From NCBI RefSeq assembly GCF_023284025.1, contig NZ_JAKIKR010000018.1, positions 1 to 64,000 of the forward strand: a DNA stretch of 64,000 bases. The letters are read 5' to 3'. How positions within the stretch are numbered: position 1 is the stretch's first letter; each line of letters opens with the position of its first letter. Of the stretch, positions 1-8,161 are shown in pieces. The stretch is from Shewanella abyssi. Lineage in GTDB: Bacteria; Pseudomonadota; Gammaproteobacteria; Enterobacterales; Shewanellaceae. Made by a program: the position numbers and the translations under genes. A model generated the notes under the pieces. The model had not been told where the DNA came from. It searched no databases and saw only the letters and a program-made list of their open reading frames with translations.

Positions 1-80
1 GGTAACCCACTTTTGTCCAGAAGCGTGTCAGACGCTACATTGAACTTGCTGGCAGAGCATGTGCTGTGGGGCGTGCAAGC

Positions 81-135
81 TTCTAAATCACGGATGATTT
101 AGCAGAGCCTATATGGACGTACTTGTGGCGGCTTG
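81..135 (+). repeat. Module B repeat, copy 0 (partial)
   Basis: A perfect 7-bp hairpin (CTAAATC at 83-89, loop acggat, GATTTAG at 96-102) is followed by gagcctatatggacgtact. The same arrangement, with a different stem sequence, occurs at 62957-62995. The stem has changed on both sides, so the pairing is what is conserved. Only the central part of module B is recognisable here. Confidence 0.6.
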
Positions 136-605
136 CTAAGACACAGGGCGCATGCTCTGCAATTTCAATATGGCCTGATAATTTCAGACTTAAAGGCACT
201 GGAATTCAGCCCAGAAGCTTCACTCGGCAATTGCTCCCTGCATTGCTCTACCTCCTGAATCTGACCTGCACGGACGTAGGAAATGCCATTGTTGTTGGAA
301 CTATCAACAGCCATTCAGTCGCGGGATGACGAATCTGGCTCAGATGTTAGACGTAAACTAGAACATTTCTGTCCACTTACCATTCAGGGCTGTCAGCCGC
401 GTTCAACATGCAAGTGCACCACTCGAGCTAACAGATAACACCCTTTTCCCATCGGAGTTGCCGAGGTCATGGAAGACTCTTATAAATTGATAGTCGTGAT
501 TGAGGCACACATGCCGAGATAGCCTTAGGTGAGCCATGGAATCCCACGATCTTTATCAAGCGGAGCTTGATTGATTCTATAGTACAGGCGACCCCTGATA
601 CCTTT

Positions 606-628
606 TAGCTAAGTAGCTAAGTAGCTAA
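606..628. repeat. Short tandem repeat, 8-bp unit
   Basis: The unit TAGCTAAG occurs 2.9 times in a row. The copies are perfect, and there is no obvious functional context beyond lying just upstream of the terminator hairpin at 647-684. Confidence 0.8.
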
Positions 629-646
629 TCGTTGCAAACGAGCCAC

Positions 647-684
647 AAAAAAGCGCAATTCCCAAAAAGGAACTGCGCTTTTTC
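647..684. terminator. Bidirectional rho-independent terminator
   Basis: A 15-bp stem with one mismatch around a short A-rich loop is flanked by an A-run on the left and a T-run on the right, so it can end transcription in both directions. On the minus strand it lies about 130 bases beyond the fbp stop and is the likely fbp terminator. Confidence 0.8.
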
Positions 685-813
685 TTTTAGAACCTGCTAA
701 TGCTCAAGCCTAGAACCTGCTTTAATCTTTTCCGTCTCAGACTTTACCGGCTGTTCCGTCTTAGCCTGTACCGTCTTTGCTCTTCCTAGAACCTAGAACC
801 TAGCTTCTAGAAC

Positions 814-1803
814 CTAGATTGTCGGCTCTTCACTATAATCAACTTGATGATACTCAAGGCAGGCGTCAACTTCGTTAGCTGAACCTAAGATCACTGCGAC
901 ACGTTGATGGATCGCTGTAGGCTGAATATCCATGATGGTTTCATAACCGGTAGAAGCCTTACCGCCTGCTTGCTCAACTAAGAACGACATTGGGTTAGCT
1001 TCGTACATCAAACGCAGTTTGAATGGCTTTTCTGGGTTCTTGTTATCAGTCGGATAAGTGAAAATACCGCCGCGACAAAGAACGCGGTGAACATCGCCGA
1101 CCATGGCGGCAATCCAGCGCATGTTAAAGGCTTTTTCGCGCGGTCCAATCGTACCTAGTAGCAGATCGCTGATATAGGTCTGCATTGGCGCTTCCCAGAA
1201 TCGCTGGTTTGACATATTAATCGCAAACTCAGCCGTGTCTTTGCTGATGCTCATGGCTGCATCAGTTAACAGGTACTGGTTAGTGTCTGGGTTTAGGGTA
1301 AACAACTGCACCCCTTTGCCCGTGGTCAATGCCAACATGGTTGATGGGCCGTAAAGCACATAACCGGCAGCGACTTGGTTGCGACCTGCTTGCAGGAAGC
1401 TCTTTTCTGAAAACTCACCCGCGGGTGCAGGTAGTACCGAGAAGATGGTGCCAACTAATGAGTTGATATCGATATTTGATGAACCATCAAGTGGGTCAAA
1501 ACAGACTAGAAACTCACCGTTAGCATCGGCATCAACGACGTAATCTTCCTCTTCCGATGCGATGCCACGTACTGTACCGTCGGCTTTTAGCGCATCTTTG
1601 AGCATATCATTGGTAATGATATCCAGTTTCTTTTGGGTTTCACCTTGAATGTTCTCTTGCTCTGTAGCGCCCAAAATGCCCGCTAAAGCACCGTGGCGAA
1701 CGGCATGGCTGATCTCGATTGAGGTTTCAGCTAGGGTCAGGATCAGTTTTTCAAGAGCGGGAGAAATCGCTTGCGATGTCAGGTTTTCAGCCAGAGTCTG
1801 CAT
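814..1803 (-). CDS. fbp: Class I fructose-1,6-bisphosphatase
   Basis: Hydrolyses fructose 1,6-bisphosphate to fructose 6-phosphate, the committed cytosolic step of gluconeogenesis. The class I metal-site signature [11 protein letters not shown] lies at residues 102-112, preceded by the acidic cluster ASEEEDY at about 82-88. The C-terminal half carries the sugar-phosphate binding region with the conserved RGGIFTYP and [10 protein letters not shown] segments. The length of 329 residues matches the bacterial class I enzyme (about 332). The gene is divergent from the dipeptidyl peptidase gene; the 230-bp spacer between them must hold both promoters. The minus-strand terminator at 647-684 probably ends the message. 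Assignment is secure from motifs and full-length colinearity. Confidence 0.97.
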   Translation of the reverse strand: MQTLAENLTSQAISPALEKLILTLAETSIEISHAVRHGALAGILGATEQENIQGETQKKLDIITNDMLKDALKADGTVRGIASEEEDYVVDADANGEFLVCFDPLDGSSNIDINSLVGTIFSVLPAPAGEFSEKSFLQAGRNQVAAGYVLYGPSTMLALTTGKGVQLFTLNPDTNQYLLTDAAMSISKDTAEFAINMSNQRFWEAPMQTYISDLLLGTIGPREKAFNMRWIAAMVGDVHRVLCRGGIFTYPTDNKNPEKPFKLRLMYEANPMSFLVEQAGGKASTGYETIMDIQPTAIHQRVAVILGSANEVDACLEYHQVDYSEEPTI

Positions 1804-2036
1804 GTTGTTTCCTATGACAATTTAATAGCACTAAATTGAGTTAGAGGTCGGGAATTGAGGTTTTAAACTTATAATTGTTGGCGATGATACCTGAGAACGG
1901 CAGTTTTTTCAGCGGTAAAGCCCCCCCACCAGTGCATATTGTCTGCATTGTTTTTGTTTTCGTTATGATTGAGGCACAATGTAGTCGAAATTTCAGTCAA
2001 AATGTGCTTCTTTCGCACGTTATCCAAGGAATAATA

Positions 2037-4277
2037 ATGAAAAAAAATTGGATGAATTTGCTGCTTGCTACACTCCCTATGGTGATGGTATCTCCGGCAA
2101 TAGCTCAATCTACAGCGAATAAGGGCGGTGACAAACCGCTCACTATCGAGCGCATGTACGCGTCCCCGGCACTTGCAGGGACCAGTCCTCGCGGGCTTAA
2201 GTTATCGCCAGATGGTAAGCGAGTGACCTATTTAGCGGGTCGTAAAGATGACCAACATTTTTACGATCTGTGGCAGATGGATGTGGCCAGTGGTAAGCAG
2301 CGCCTGCTGCTTGATGCTGACAAGCTCGTTGCTGGCGAGTTATCGGATGAGGAAAAAGCGCGCCGTGAACGCCAACGTATCTATGGTCAAGGGATCATGG
2401 AGTATTTCTGGGCTGATGACAGTCAAGCTATCCTTATACCGGCATCGGGCCAACTGTATTATTTCTCCGTTAATAGTAACCAAGTCAAATTGCTTAACAC
2501 AGGTGAAGGCTTTGCAACTGATGCGAGGTTGTCTCCTAAGGGCAATTTAGTCTCTTTTGTGCGTGAGCAAAACTTGTATGTGCTTGATCTCAAGAACGAG
2601 AAAATCACTGCGCTAACGACCGATGGCGGCGGCGCAATTAAAAATGCCATGGCGGAGTTTGTGGCTCAAGAAGAGATGGGCCGTATGACGGGCTATTGGT
2701 GGTCGCCGGATGAGTCGGCGATTGCTTATACTCGCATTGATGAATCTGGCGTTGAGCAGGTGACGCGCAATGAGATCTATGCCGATGGCATCAAGCTGAC
2801 TGAGCAACGTTACCCTTATGCGGGTAAAAACAACGTTAAGATCGAACTTGGTGTGGTGTCACTTAACGACAAGAAGGTCGCTTGGGTCGATTTAGGCAAA
2901 GAGACCGATATCTATCTGCCGCGGGTTAAATGGTTACCTGATAGCAAGCGGTTGTCGTATCAATGGCAAACTCGTGATCAGCAAGCGCTCGATCTCAGAG
3001 TGGTCAACATTGATGACATCAAGCGTAATAAAAACCTAGTTCAAGAGCGCAGCCAAGCTTGGGTTAACCTCAATGACGATCTGCACTTTCTAAAGCAACA
3101 AAAAGCCTTTATCTGGGGATCTGAGCGTGACGGATTTAACCACCTTTACTTGATTGGACTTGATGGCAAGGTTATTCGTCAGCTCACCAAGGGCGAGTGG
3201 GCGGTTGATGGCGTCGAGTTCATCGATGAAAAAGCCGGCCAAGTTTACTTTACTGGCCGCCAAACTAAAGTGACTGAGAAGCAGTTATACCGCGTCGCGA
3301 TTGCGGGTGGCAAGGTCGAGTCAATCAGCACTCGTTCAGGGATGCACTCAACGGTGTTTGCCGACAATCAAGCGGTCTACTTAGACTATTTCAGTAGCCT
3401 ATCGCAACCACCTCAGGTGAGCTTGCATAACAATTCTGGCAAGCGATTAGCCTGGGTTGAGCAAAACGAAGTGAAATCAGGGCATCCACTCTATGACTAC
3501 TTTGGTCTATGGCAAGTGCCTGAGTTTGGTGAGTTAACCGCTGAAGATGGTCAAGCATTGCAATATAGAATGTTTAAGCCAAGCCATTTTGATGCCAGTA
3601 AGAAATACCCAGTGGTGGTGCGAGTGTACGGCGGCCCACATGCTCAACTGGTGACAAACAGCTGGAGTCATCAGGACTATTTTACTCAGCATCTACTGCA
3701 GCAGGGCTTTATCGTTTATCAACTGGATAACCGTGGTTCAGCCCATCGCGGCACTCAGTTTGAGTATGTCATCTATAAGCAGTTGGGTGAGGCTGAGGTG
3801 AATGACCAAAAGGTGGGGGTAGATTACCTTCGCAGTTTGCCTTTTGTTGATGGCGACAATATTGCTATCTACGGCCATAGCTACGGTGGCTATATGGCAC
3901 TAATGAGCTTGTTTAAAGCGCCTGACTACTTCAAGGCCGCTATTTCAGGTGCGCCAGTGTCTGATTGGTCACTATATGATACTCATTACACTGAGCGTTA
4001 TCTGAGTCACCCTGACACGAATGCTAAAGGCTATGAGGCCAGCAGTGTATTGCCCTATGTTAAAGGCTACCAGTCTGGATTGCTGATGTACCACGGTATG
4101 GCAGATGACAATGTTCTATTTGAAAACAGCACTCGGGTTTATAAAGCCTTGCAAGATGAAGGTAAGCTATTCCAGATGATAGATTACCCTGGTTCAAAAC
4201 ACTCTATGCGTGGCGAGAAAGTAAGAGTGCACTTATATCGCTCTTTAGCTGACTTTTTAGAGCGTGAACTCAAATAG
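2037..4277 (+). CDS. Secreted dipeptidyl peptidase IV (S9B family)
   Basis: A serine exopeptidase that removes X-Pro or X-Ala dipeptides from peptide N-termini, probably in the periplasm. The protein is 746 residues when started at the ATG at 2037, which follows an AAGGA box and begins a clear signal peptide (MKKNWMNLLLATLPMVMVS, cleavage near AIA-QS). The reading frame stays open 54 codons upstream, but that part lacks a leader-like sequence and was excluded. Residues about 100-480 form the DPP IV N-terminal beta-propeller. The C-terminal alpha/beta hydrolase domain carries GHSYGGY (nucleophile Ser near 615), DDN (Asp near 690) and SKHSM (His near 722). It stands alone and is divergent from fbp. 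It probably supports peptide-based growth, as the M36 protease at 9936 may also do. Confidence 0.93.
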   Translation: MKKNWMNLLLATLPMVMVSPAIAQSTANKGGDKPLTIERMYASPALAGTSPRGLKLSPDGKRVTYLAGRKDDQHFYDLWQMDVASGKQRLLLDADKLVAGELSDEEKARRERQRIYGQGIMEYFWADDSQAILIPASGQLYYFSVNSNQVKLLNTGEGFATDARLSPKGNLVSFVREQNLYVLDLKNEKITALTTDGGGAIKNAMAEFVAQEEMGRMTGYWWSPDESAIAYTRIDESGVEQVTRNEIYADGIKLTEQRYPYAGKNNVKIELGVVSLNDKKVAWVDLGKETDIYLPRVKWLPDSKRLSYQWQTRDQQALDLRVVNIDDIKRNKNLVQERSQAWVNLNDDLHFLKQQKAFIWGSERDGFNHLYLIGLDGKVIRQLTKGEWAVDGVEFIDEKAGQVYFTGRQTKVTEKQLYRVAIAGGKVESISTRSGMHSTVFADNQAVYLDYFSSLSQPPQVSLHNNSGKRLAWVEQNEVKSGHPLYDYFGLWQVPEFGELTAEDGQALQYRMFKPSHFDASKKYPVVVRVYGGPHAQLVTNSWSHQDYFTQHLLQQGFIVYQLDNRGSAHRGTQFEYVIYKQLGEAEVNDQKVGVDYLRSLPFVDGDNIAIYGHSYGGYMALMSLFKAPDYFKAAISGAPVSDWSLYDTHYTERYLSHPDTNAKGYEASSVLPYVKGYQSGLLMYHGMADDNVLFENSTRVYKALQDEGKLFQMIDYPGSKHSMRGEKVRVHLYRSLADFLERELK

Positions 4278-4571
4278 TAAAATCGGTATTTTCAAAATAG
4301 GCCTGGAGGTGCTTTTTATGACTTTCAGCCTATATTGGATTAACTGAAGATTAAATATCGTTAATAAGAAGATTATTTATTCTGAAAACGTAAAGACAGA
4401 GCCGAAGAGTACTCCTAAATATATATATAGAATAATTGTCATCATATTTGACAAATGGAGTTTATCTGCTAGCGGAATTTAACTGGCTCGGGAATGCTTT
4501 TAAGGTTTAATTAAGCTTGCGGTTGATTTTTATAAGGCCACTTTTACTATTGTTGAGCTCAGATTATAGCA
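4278..4571. other. Intergenic region between dipeptidyl peptidase and arcA terminator
   Basis: AT-rich spacer of about 290 bases with no credible open frame. A 6-bp inverted pair (ATAGGC/GCCTAT) just after the peptidase stop has no T-tract. Nothing else stands out. Confidence 0.5.
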
Positions 4572-4574
4572 ACA

Positions 4575-4602
4575 AAAAAGCCAGTCAATTGACTGGCTTT
4601 TT
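4575..4602. terminator. Bidirectional terminator between convergent genes
   Basis: A perfect 28-bp palindrome consisting of A5-GCCAGTCA and its complement. Its A and T ends allow termination on both strands. It serves arcA on the minus strand and probably the peptidase gene on the plus strand. Confidence 0.88.
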
Positions 4603-4621
4603 ATTTTGTTCGACTATCGAA

Positions 4622-5338
4622 TTAGTCTTCTAAGTTACCACAAAAACGGTAACCTTCACCATGGATCGTAGCGATGATTTCTGGCGTATCAGGCAAGCTT
4701 TCGAAGTGCTTACGGATGCGACGAATCGTTACGTCAACAGTACGGTCATGTGGCTTAAGCTCACGACCTGTCATCTTCATTAGTAAGTCAGCACGGCTAA
4801 GGATCTTGCCTGGGTTTTCTACAAAATGCAGCATAGCGCGGAACTCACTACGTGGCAGCTTGTATGACTCACCCTGTGGGCTAACAAGAGAACGGCTGTT
4901 TATTTCTAAGCTCCAACCGTTGAAACGGTAGAACTCAACTGCGCTTTTCTCTTCAGACTCAACACCAGTGCTGTTCACTCGTGTTAGTAAGTTGCGAGCA
5001 CGAATAGTCAGTTCACGAGGGTTGAATGGTTTAGTGATGTAATCATCTGCACCGATTTCAAGTCCAAGGATCTTGTCTACTTCGTTATCGCGGCCCGTTA
5101 GGAAGATAAGGCCAATGTTATTTATTTCACGAAGCTCACGAGCTAATAAAAGTCCATTTTTACCTGGTAGGTTAATATCCATAACCACCAAGTTGATTTT
5201 ATTGTCTTGCATAGCTTTATGCATTTCAGCGCCGTCATTGGCTTCAGAGACCACATATCCTTCTGCTTCAAAAATACTTCTAAGTGTGTTTCTTGTAACG
5301 GCTTCATCTTCAACAATCAGAATGTGCGGGTTTTGCAT
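4622..5338 (-). CDS. arcA: Two-component response regulator ArcA
   Basis: Global regulator of redox-responsive transcription. In enterobacteria it is phosphorylated by ArcB; in Shewanella a split ArcS/HptA system does this (known of the genus, not seen here). The protein has 238 residues, the same length as Escherichia coli ArcA. The receiver domain has the acidic pocket ED at 10-11 and the phospho-acceptor Asp54 in [12 protein letters not shown]. The OmpR-type winged-helix domain at about 140-235 contains the recognition-helix region [17 protein letters not shown]. The gene is monocistronic, followed by a perfect terminator palindrome. The 567-bp upstream region carries CRP-like sequences (see 5598-5609 and 5762-5777). 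Assignment is secure. Confidence 0.98.
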   Translation of the reverse strand: MQNPHILIVEDEAVTRNTLRSIFEAEGYVVSEANDGAEMHKAMQDNKINLVVMDINLPGKNGLLLARELREINNIGLIFLTGRDNEVDKILGLEIGADDYITKPFNPRELTIRARNLLTRVNSTGVESEEKSAVEFYRFNGWSLEINSRSLVSPQGESYKLPRSEFRAMLHFVENPGKILSRADLLMKMTGRELKPHDRTVDVTIRRIRKHFESLPDTPEIIATIHGEGYRFCGNLED

Positions 5339-5597
5339 ATTAATTACCTAATGTCTGTCAATTCTATTCTAACCATGAGTACAAATATTTTTATACTCTA
5401 TCGATTCATGCTGATATTTCACTGATACACGGTGGTGTTTTCAAAAATTATTCTGAAACGGCAACACACTTCATGATAAGTAAAGTATGGGTATCTCACA
5501 TATGGAAAACGTGAACTGTATTAGCTTCGATAAACAATAAGTAGAATAAGTTCCTTAACTATTGTTTTTTCCTGAAGTTTAAATGTTAAATCAAACA

Positions 5598-5609
5598 TAG
5601 ATCACATTT
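5598..5609. promoter_or_regulatory. CRP half-site-like sequence upstream of arcA
   Basis: TAGATCACATTT matches the right half of the E. coli CRP consensus at every position. The left half is poor. It lies about 260 bases upstream of the arcA start codon. Confidence 0.35.
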
Positions 5610-5722
5610 GATACAGCTGTGTGGATTACTCTTCTATCTGTTCCAGATATATGTAACAAGATGTGTCATTACATGTATCAGTGTGAGTCAATCAACAAGA
5701 CCTATTGTACTCGTTTTAGGCA

Positions 5723-5749
5723 TTTGTTAACAAATGAAATGTTAACAAA
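5723..5749. repeat. Inverted repeat with two GTTAAC words
   Basis: TTTGTTAAC and its exact complement GTTAACAAA are separated by 9 bases. GTTAA-type direct repeats form ArcA boxes, but with a spacing of about 11, whereas the two words here are 15 apart. Binding by ArcA is therefore only a possibility. Confidence 0.5.
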
Positions 5750-5761
5750 ATTGCCGCAAGA

Positions 5762-5777
5762 TATGATTTAGATCACG
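5762..5777. promoter_or_regulatory. CRP-like palindrome
   Basis: TATGATTTAGATCACG differs from TGTGA-N6-TCACA at one base in each half and has the favoured TAGATCAC core. It lies about 90 bases upstream of the extended -10 box at 5869, so it could activate the DUF3293 gene, or act at a distance on arcA. Confidence 0.45.
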
Positions 5778-5865
5778 TGAATATACCTAAGTGTATGATA
5801 AATAAGAAATGTAAAATTTTATTTACTGTGACCGATATCACGTGCCTAGGCGGCCCTATTGATTT

Positions 5866-5874
5866 TGCTATAAT
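5866..5874 (+). promoter_or_regulatory. Extended -10 promoter for the DUF3293 gene
   Basis: TGCTATAAT is an extended -10 (TGn-TATAAT) with a consensus hexamer at 5869-5874. There is no good -35 at the usual distance. The predicted start near 5881 excludes the in-frame ATG at 5873, which overlaps the box, and supports the ATG at 5906. The same word occurs before rlhA at 60267-60275. Confidence 0.6.
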
Positions 5875-5905
5875 GAAATTACTTCAAGTGGAGAATTTGT
5901 TAGCA

Positions 5906-6334
5906 ATGGAGCAGTCAATCGAGTGCCTTTGGCGCAAGTATCAGCAAACGCAATTCCTGCTTACGCAGTGTTTGTCCTCTAAAATTTCATTCGCAATCAT
6001 CACTGCGCATAACCCAAGAGGAGAGATACTGACGGCTTGCCAAAATCGATTGTTAGATCGAAAACTGCAGCAAGAGATCCTAAAATTACGCTTGCCTTAT
6101 CGTGCCATGGTGGGGGCGTCGCAAGATCGGAAACACATGGAAAAAAGCTGGGCTGTATCGACTGATAGGGTCTCAGCCATTGAATTGGGGCGCAAGTTTA
6201 ATCAAAACGCTATTTATTATGTTGAAGCTGACAAGTTACAGCTAATCCCATGTTTATTGTCACAACTAGAAACCTCGCTCGGCGCTTTCTCGCTGCGGGT
6301 CAATCTAGTACACGAGTTACCCCATATGGTGTAA
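5906..6334 (+). CDS. DUF3293 domain protein
   Basis: A 142-residue cytosolic protein. It shows the features I associate with DUF3293: the early FAIITAHNPRGE segment (about residues 27-38), a central NRLLDRKLQQEI helix, and a late RKFNQNAIYYVEADKLQLIP segment. No function is established for the family. I chose the ATG at 5906 because GGAG lies about 12 bases before it and the upstream in-frame ATG at 5873 overlaps the -10 box. It has no signal peptide or membrane segment. It lies immediately upstream of the lysine riboswitch and lysC in the same orientation, with no clear terminator between them, but the riboswitch probably has its own promoter. Confidence 0.7.
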   Translation: MEQSIECLWRKYQQTQFLLTQCLSSKISFAIITAHNPRGEILTACQNRLLDRKLQQEILKLRLPYRAMVGASQDRKHMEKSWAVSTDRVSAIELGRKFNQNAIYYVEADKLQLIPCLLSQLETSLGAFSLRVNLVHELPHMV

Positions 6335-6417
6335 TGCAAAGTTGTATAAAATTCGTTTGACTTAGTCGCGTAATTTATATACTTTTCACTTTACTTGATT
6401 TGTATACAGATCGAGTA

Positions 6418-6589
6418 CAGAAGAGGAGCGTTAACTAGGTAGTGAACGAGAGGGGACCAAACCCCATTGACCGTTCATGATGGAGATTGATGCCGAGATA
6501 CATAAAACGATTTGGAACTGTCTTATGTATTGGTCGCTCAGGCTGAATCCTGACGATTGTCACCTATTTATTATGGTGGAGAGCTTCTG
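6418..6589 (+). ncRNA. Lysine riboswitch (L box) aptamer upstream of lysC
   Basis: The class hallmarks occur in order: AGAGGAGC at 6422-6429, a GAGGGGACCAAACCCC stem-loop, GCCGAGATAC, the GGTCGCTCAGGC block, and GGAGAGCTTCTGG near the 3' end. The closing P1 helix is perfect: CAGAAG at 6418-6423 pairs with CTTCTG at 6584-6589. It senses L-lysine and in this family represses lysC when bound. Its place, 175 bases before the start of a lysine-type aspartokinase, fits exactly. The motif order and P1 pairing are seen; ligand binding is inferred from the class. Confidence 0.92.
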
Positions 6590-6639
6590 GTGACGATCGC
6601 TGTTTCCCATCTCTGGGGTGCATATCTTAGCACCAGGCT

Positions 6640-6680
6640 CTTCGAACGAAGTTAGTTCGGAGCTTATTGATGTTTTTTTT
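6640..6680 (+). terminator. Probable expression-platform hairpin of the lysine riboswitch
   Basis: An 8-bp hairpin (cttcgaac with gttcggag, 7-base loop) is followed after about 10 bases by a run of eight Ts at 6673-6680. The gap between stem and T-run is long for an intrinsic terminator, so control could instead act on translation. A second small hairpin (ggtgc/gcacc) precedes it at about 6617-6634. Confidence 0.45.
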
Positions 6681-6764
6681 CAAGCCAGTTTTCAAGCAAG
6701 ATTTCAAGTTAGTTTTAAACAATACCTTATCTACACATCATCCACTTAATGTGGAGGCAACCTC

Positions 6765-8129
6765 ATGTCCGTAATTCCTGGTTTAACTGTCGCTAAGTTT
6801 GGTGGCACCTCTGTCGCCGATTATGATGCTATGCATCGCTGCGCCGATATCATCATCAATAACCCAGCAACTAAAGTTGTGGTGGTAAGTGCGTCTAGTG
6901 GCGTGACCAATAAGCTGGTGGCGCTAACCCAAGCCACAACAACAGGCGAACAAAGTAAACGGCTGATTAAGCAGATCGCTTCAATTCAATATCAGATCCT
7001 CGACAGGTTAGGCAATCCAATGGATGTTGCCGCAAAAATTGACGCGGTACTCAGCCATATCGACGTTTTAGCCGAGGGATTAGTGTTAACTCGTAGCAAG
7101 GCGGCTATGGATGAACTGTTATCTCAGGGGGAGATGTGTTCATCGATATTTTTTGCTGCGGTACTGCGAGAAAAAGGCGCGTCAGCCGCGGCATTTGATG
7201 TTCGCCAGGTGTTGCGCACCGATGGTCATCATGGCCGTGCAGAGCCACAAATTGAGTCAATTGCACAATTAGTTAAGGAAAAACTGGCCCCTTTATTAGC
7301 ATCTCAGGTGATTGTCACTCAAGGGTTTATTGGTGCAGATATCGAAGGTGCAACGACCACCTTGGGTCGCGGCGGCAGTGACTACTCCGCCGCATTACTG
7401 GCTGAGGCATTGCGTGCTAGCGCTGTTGAGATCTGGACCGATGTTGCCGGGATCTATACTACCGACCCAAGACTGGCACCTAATGCTAAGCCTATCCCTG
7501 AGATTAGCTTTAACGAAGCGGCAGAGATGGCCACTTTTGGCGCCAAGGTACTGCATCCTGCCACTATCTTGCCCGCGGTACGGCAAAAAATTCAAGTCTT
7601 TGTGGGATCTAGCTGGGCGCCTGAGCAGGGAGGAACGTGGATCCGTCATCAAGTATCCGATGAGCCCGTTTATCGAGCAGTGGCAGTAAGAAGAGATCAA
7701 ACATTATTAAACCTGCACAGCTTGCAAATGCTGCATGCGCAAGGCTTTCTAGCCGAGACGTTTGCCACACTAGCACGGCATAAAATCAGTGTTGATTTAA
7801 TCACGACCTCAGAAGTTAATGTGGCATTAACACTGGATAAAACCGGATCGGATTCAAGCGGTCATGGTTTATTGAGTGAATCATTGTTGCAAGAGTTATC
7901 GCAACATTGCCGGGTTCGTGTTGAAGATGGTTTGGCACTGGTGGCGATTATTGGTAATAGAATCGCTTCAACGGCGGGTGTATGTCGCCGAGTGTTTGAA
8001 GTGCTTGAGCCGCATAACGTGCGCATGATCTGCCAAGGAGCGAGCCCTCATAATCTGTGCGTACTGGTAGAGGAAGCTGAAGCGGCTGATGTCATTCGTG
8101 CCTTGCATGAAAACTTATTTGAATCTTAA
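6765..8129 (+). CDS. lysC: Lysine-sensitive aspartokinase III
   Basis: Phosphorylates L-aspartate at the entry to the lysine, threonine and methionine pathways. The 454 residues match the monofunctional LysC of enteric bacteria (449). The kinase signature VAKFGGTSV is at about residues 9-17, the TLGRGGSDYSA nucleotide loop near 200, and WTDVAGIYTTDPR near 225. Two ACT domains at about 310-450 would mediate feedback by lysine. The ATG at 6765 follows a GTGGAGG ribosome site. There is no homoserine dehydrogenase fusion. Control by the upstream lysine riboswitch is strongly supported by sequence. The next gene starts 32 bases after the stop and may be cotranscribed. Confidence 0.96.
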   Translation: MSVIPGLTVAKFGGTSVADYDAMHRCADIIINNPATKVVVVSASSGVTNKLVALTQATTTGEQSKRLIKQIASIQYQILDRLGNPMDVAAKIDAVLSHIDVLAEGLVLTRSKAAMDELLSQGEMCSSIFFAAVLREKGASAAAFDVRQVLRTDGHHGRAEPQIESIAQLVKEKLAPLLASQVIVTQGFIGADIEGATTTLGRGGSDYSAALLAEALRASAVEIWTDVAGIYTTDPRLAPNAKPIPEISFNEAAEMATFGAKVLHPATILPAVRQKIQVFVGSSWAPEQGGTWIRHQVSDEPVYRAVAVRRDQTLLNLHSLQMLHAQGFLAETFATLARHKISVDLITTSEVNVALTLDKTGSDSSGHGLLSESLLQELSQHCRVRVEDGLALVAIIGNRIASTAGVCRRVFEVLEPHNVRMICQGASPHNLCVLVEEAEAADVIRALHENLFES

Positions 8130-8161
8130 CCACTGTTGACGCAAGGAGTAGAGTACACAAA

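Larger units (their letters stand above)
1..813. other. Non-coding, repeat-bearing region left of fbp
   Basis: No credible gene is seen in this stretch. The one open frame of usable length (123-329) lacks a ribosome binding site and resembles no family I know. The stretch holds a partial copy of dispersed module B (81-135), a 20-base sequence at 400-419 repeated exactly at 62362-62381, a small perfect hairpin near 556-571, an 8-bp tandem repeat (606-628) and a strong bidirectional terminator (647-684). Between 690 and 813 the words agaacct and cgtct recur irregularly. It may be decayed accessory DNA. Confidence 0.6.
5339..5905. other. Long divergent regulatory region between arcA and the DUF3293 gene
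   Basis: AT-rich, with no open frame of note. It contains a perfect CRP half-site, a good CRP palindrome, a 9-bp inverted repeat built from two GTTAAC words (5723-5749) and an extended -10 promoter facing right. The size and density of sites suggest complex control of arcA; this is inference. Confidence 0.55.

Noticed and set aside
123..329. 68-codon open frame near the left end
   Set aside because: No ribosome site, no family, and it starts inside a copy of module B. Treated as non-coding.
1875..2036. 54-codon N-terminal extension of the dipeptidyl peptidase
   Set aside because: The signal peptide begins at 2037 with its own ribosome site; an upstream extension would bury it.
5723..5749. 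ArcA box made of two GTTAAC words
   Set aside because: Spacing is 15 rather than the roughly 11 of known ArcA boxes, so it is listed only as an inverted repeat.
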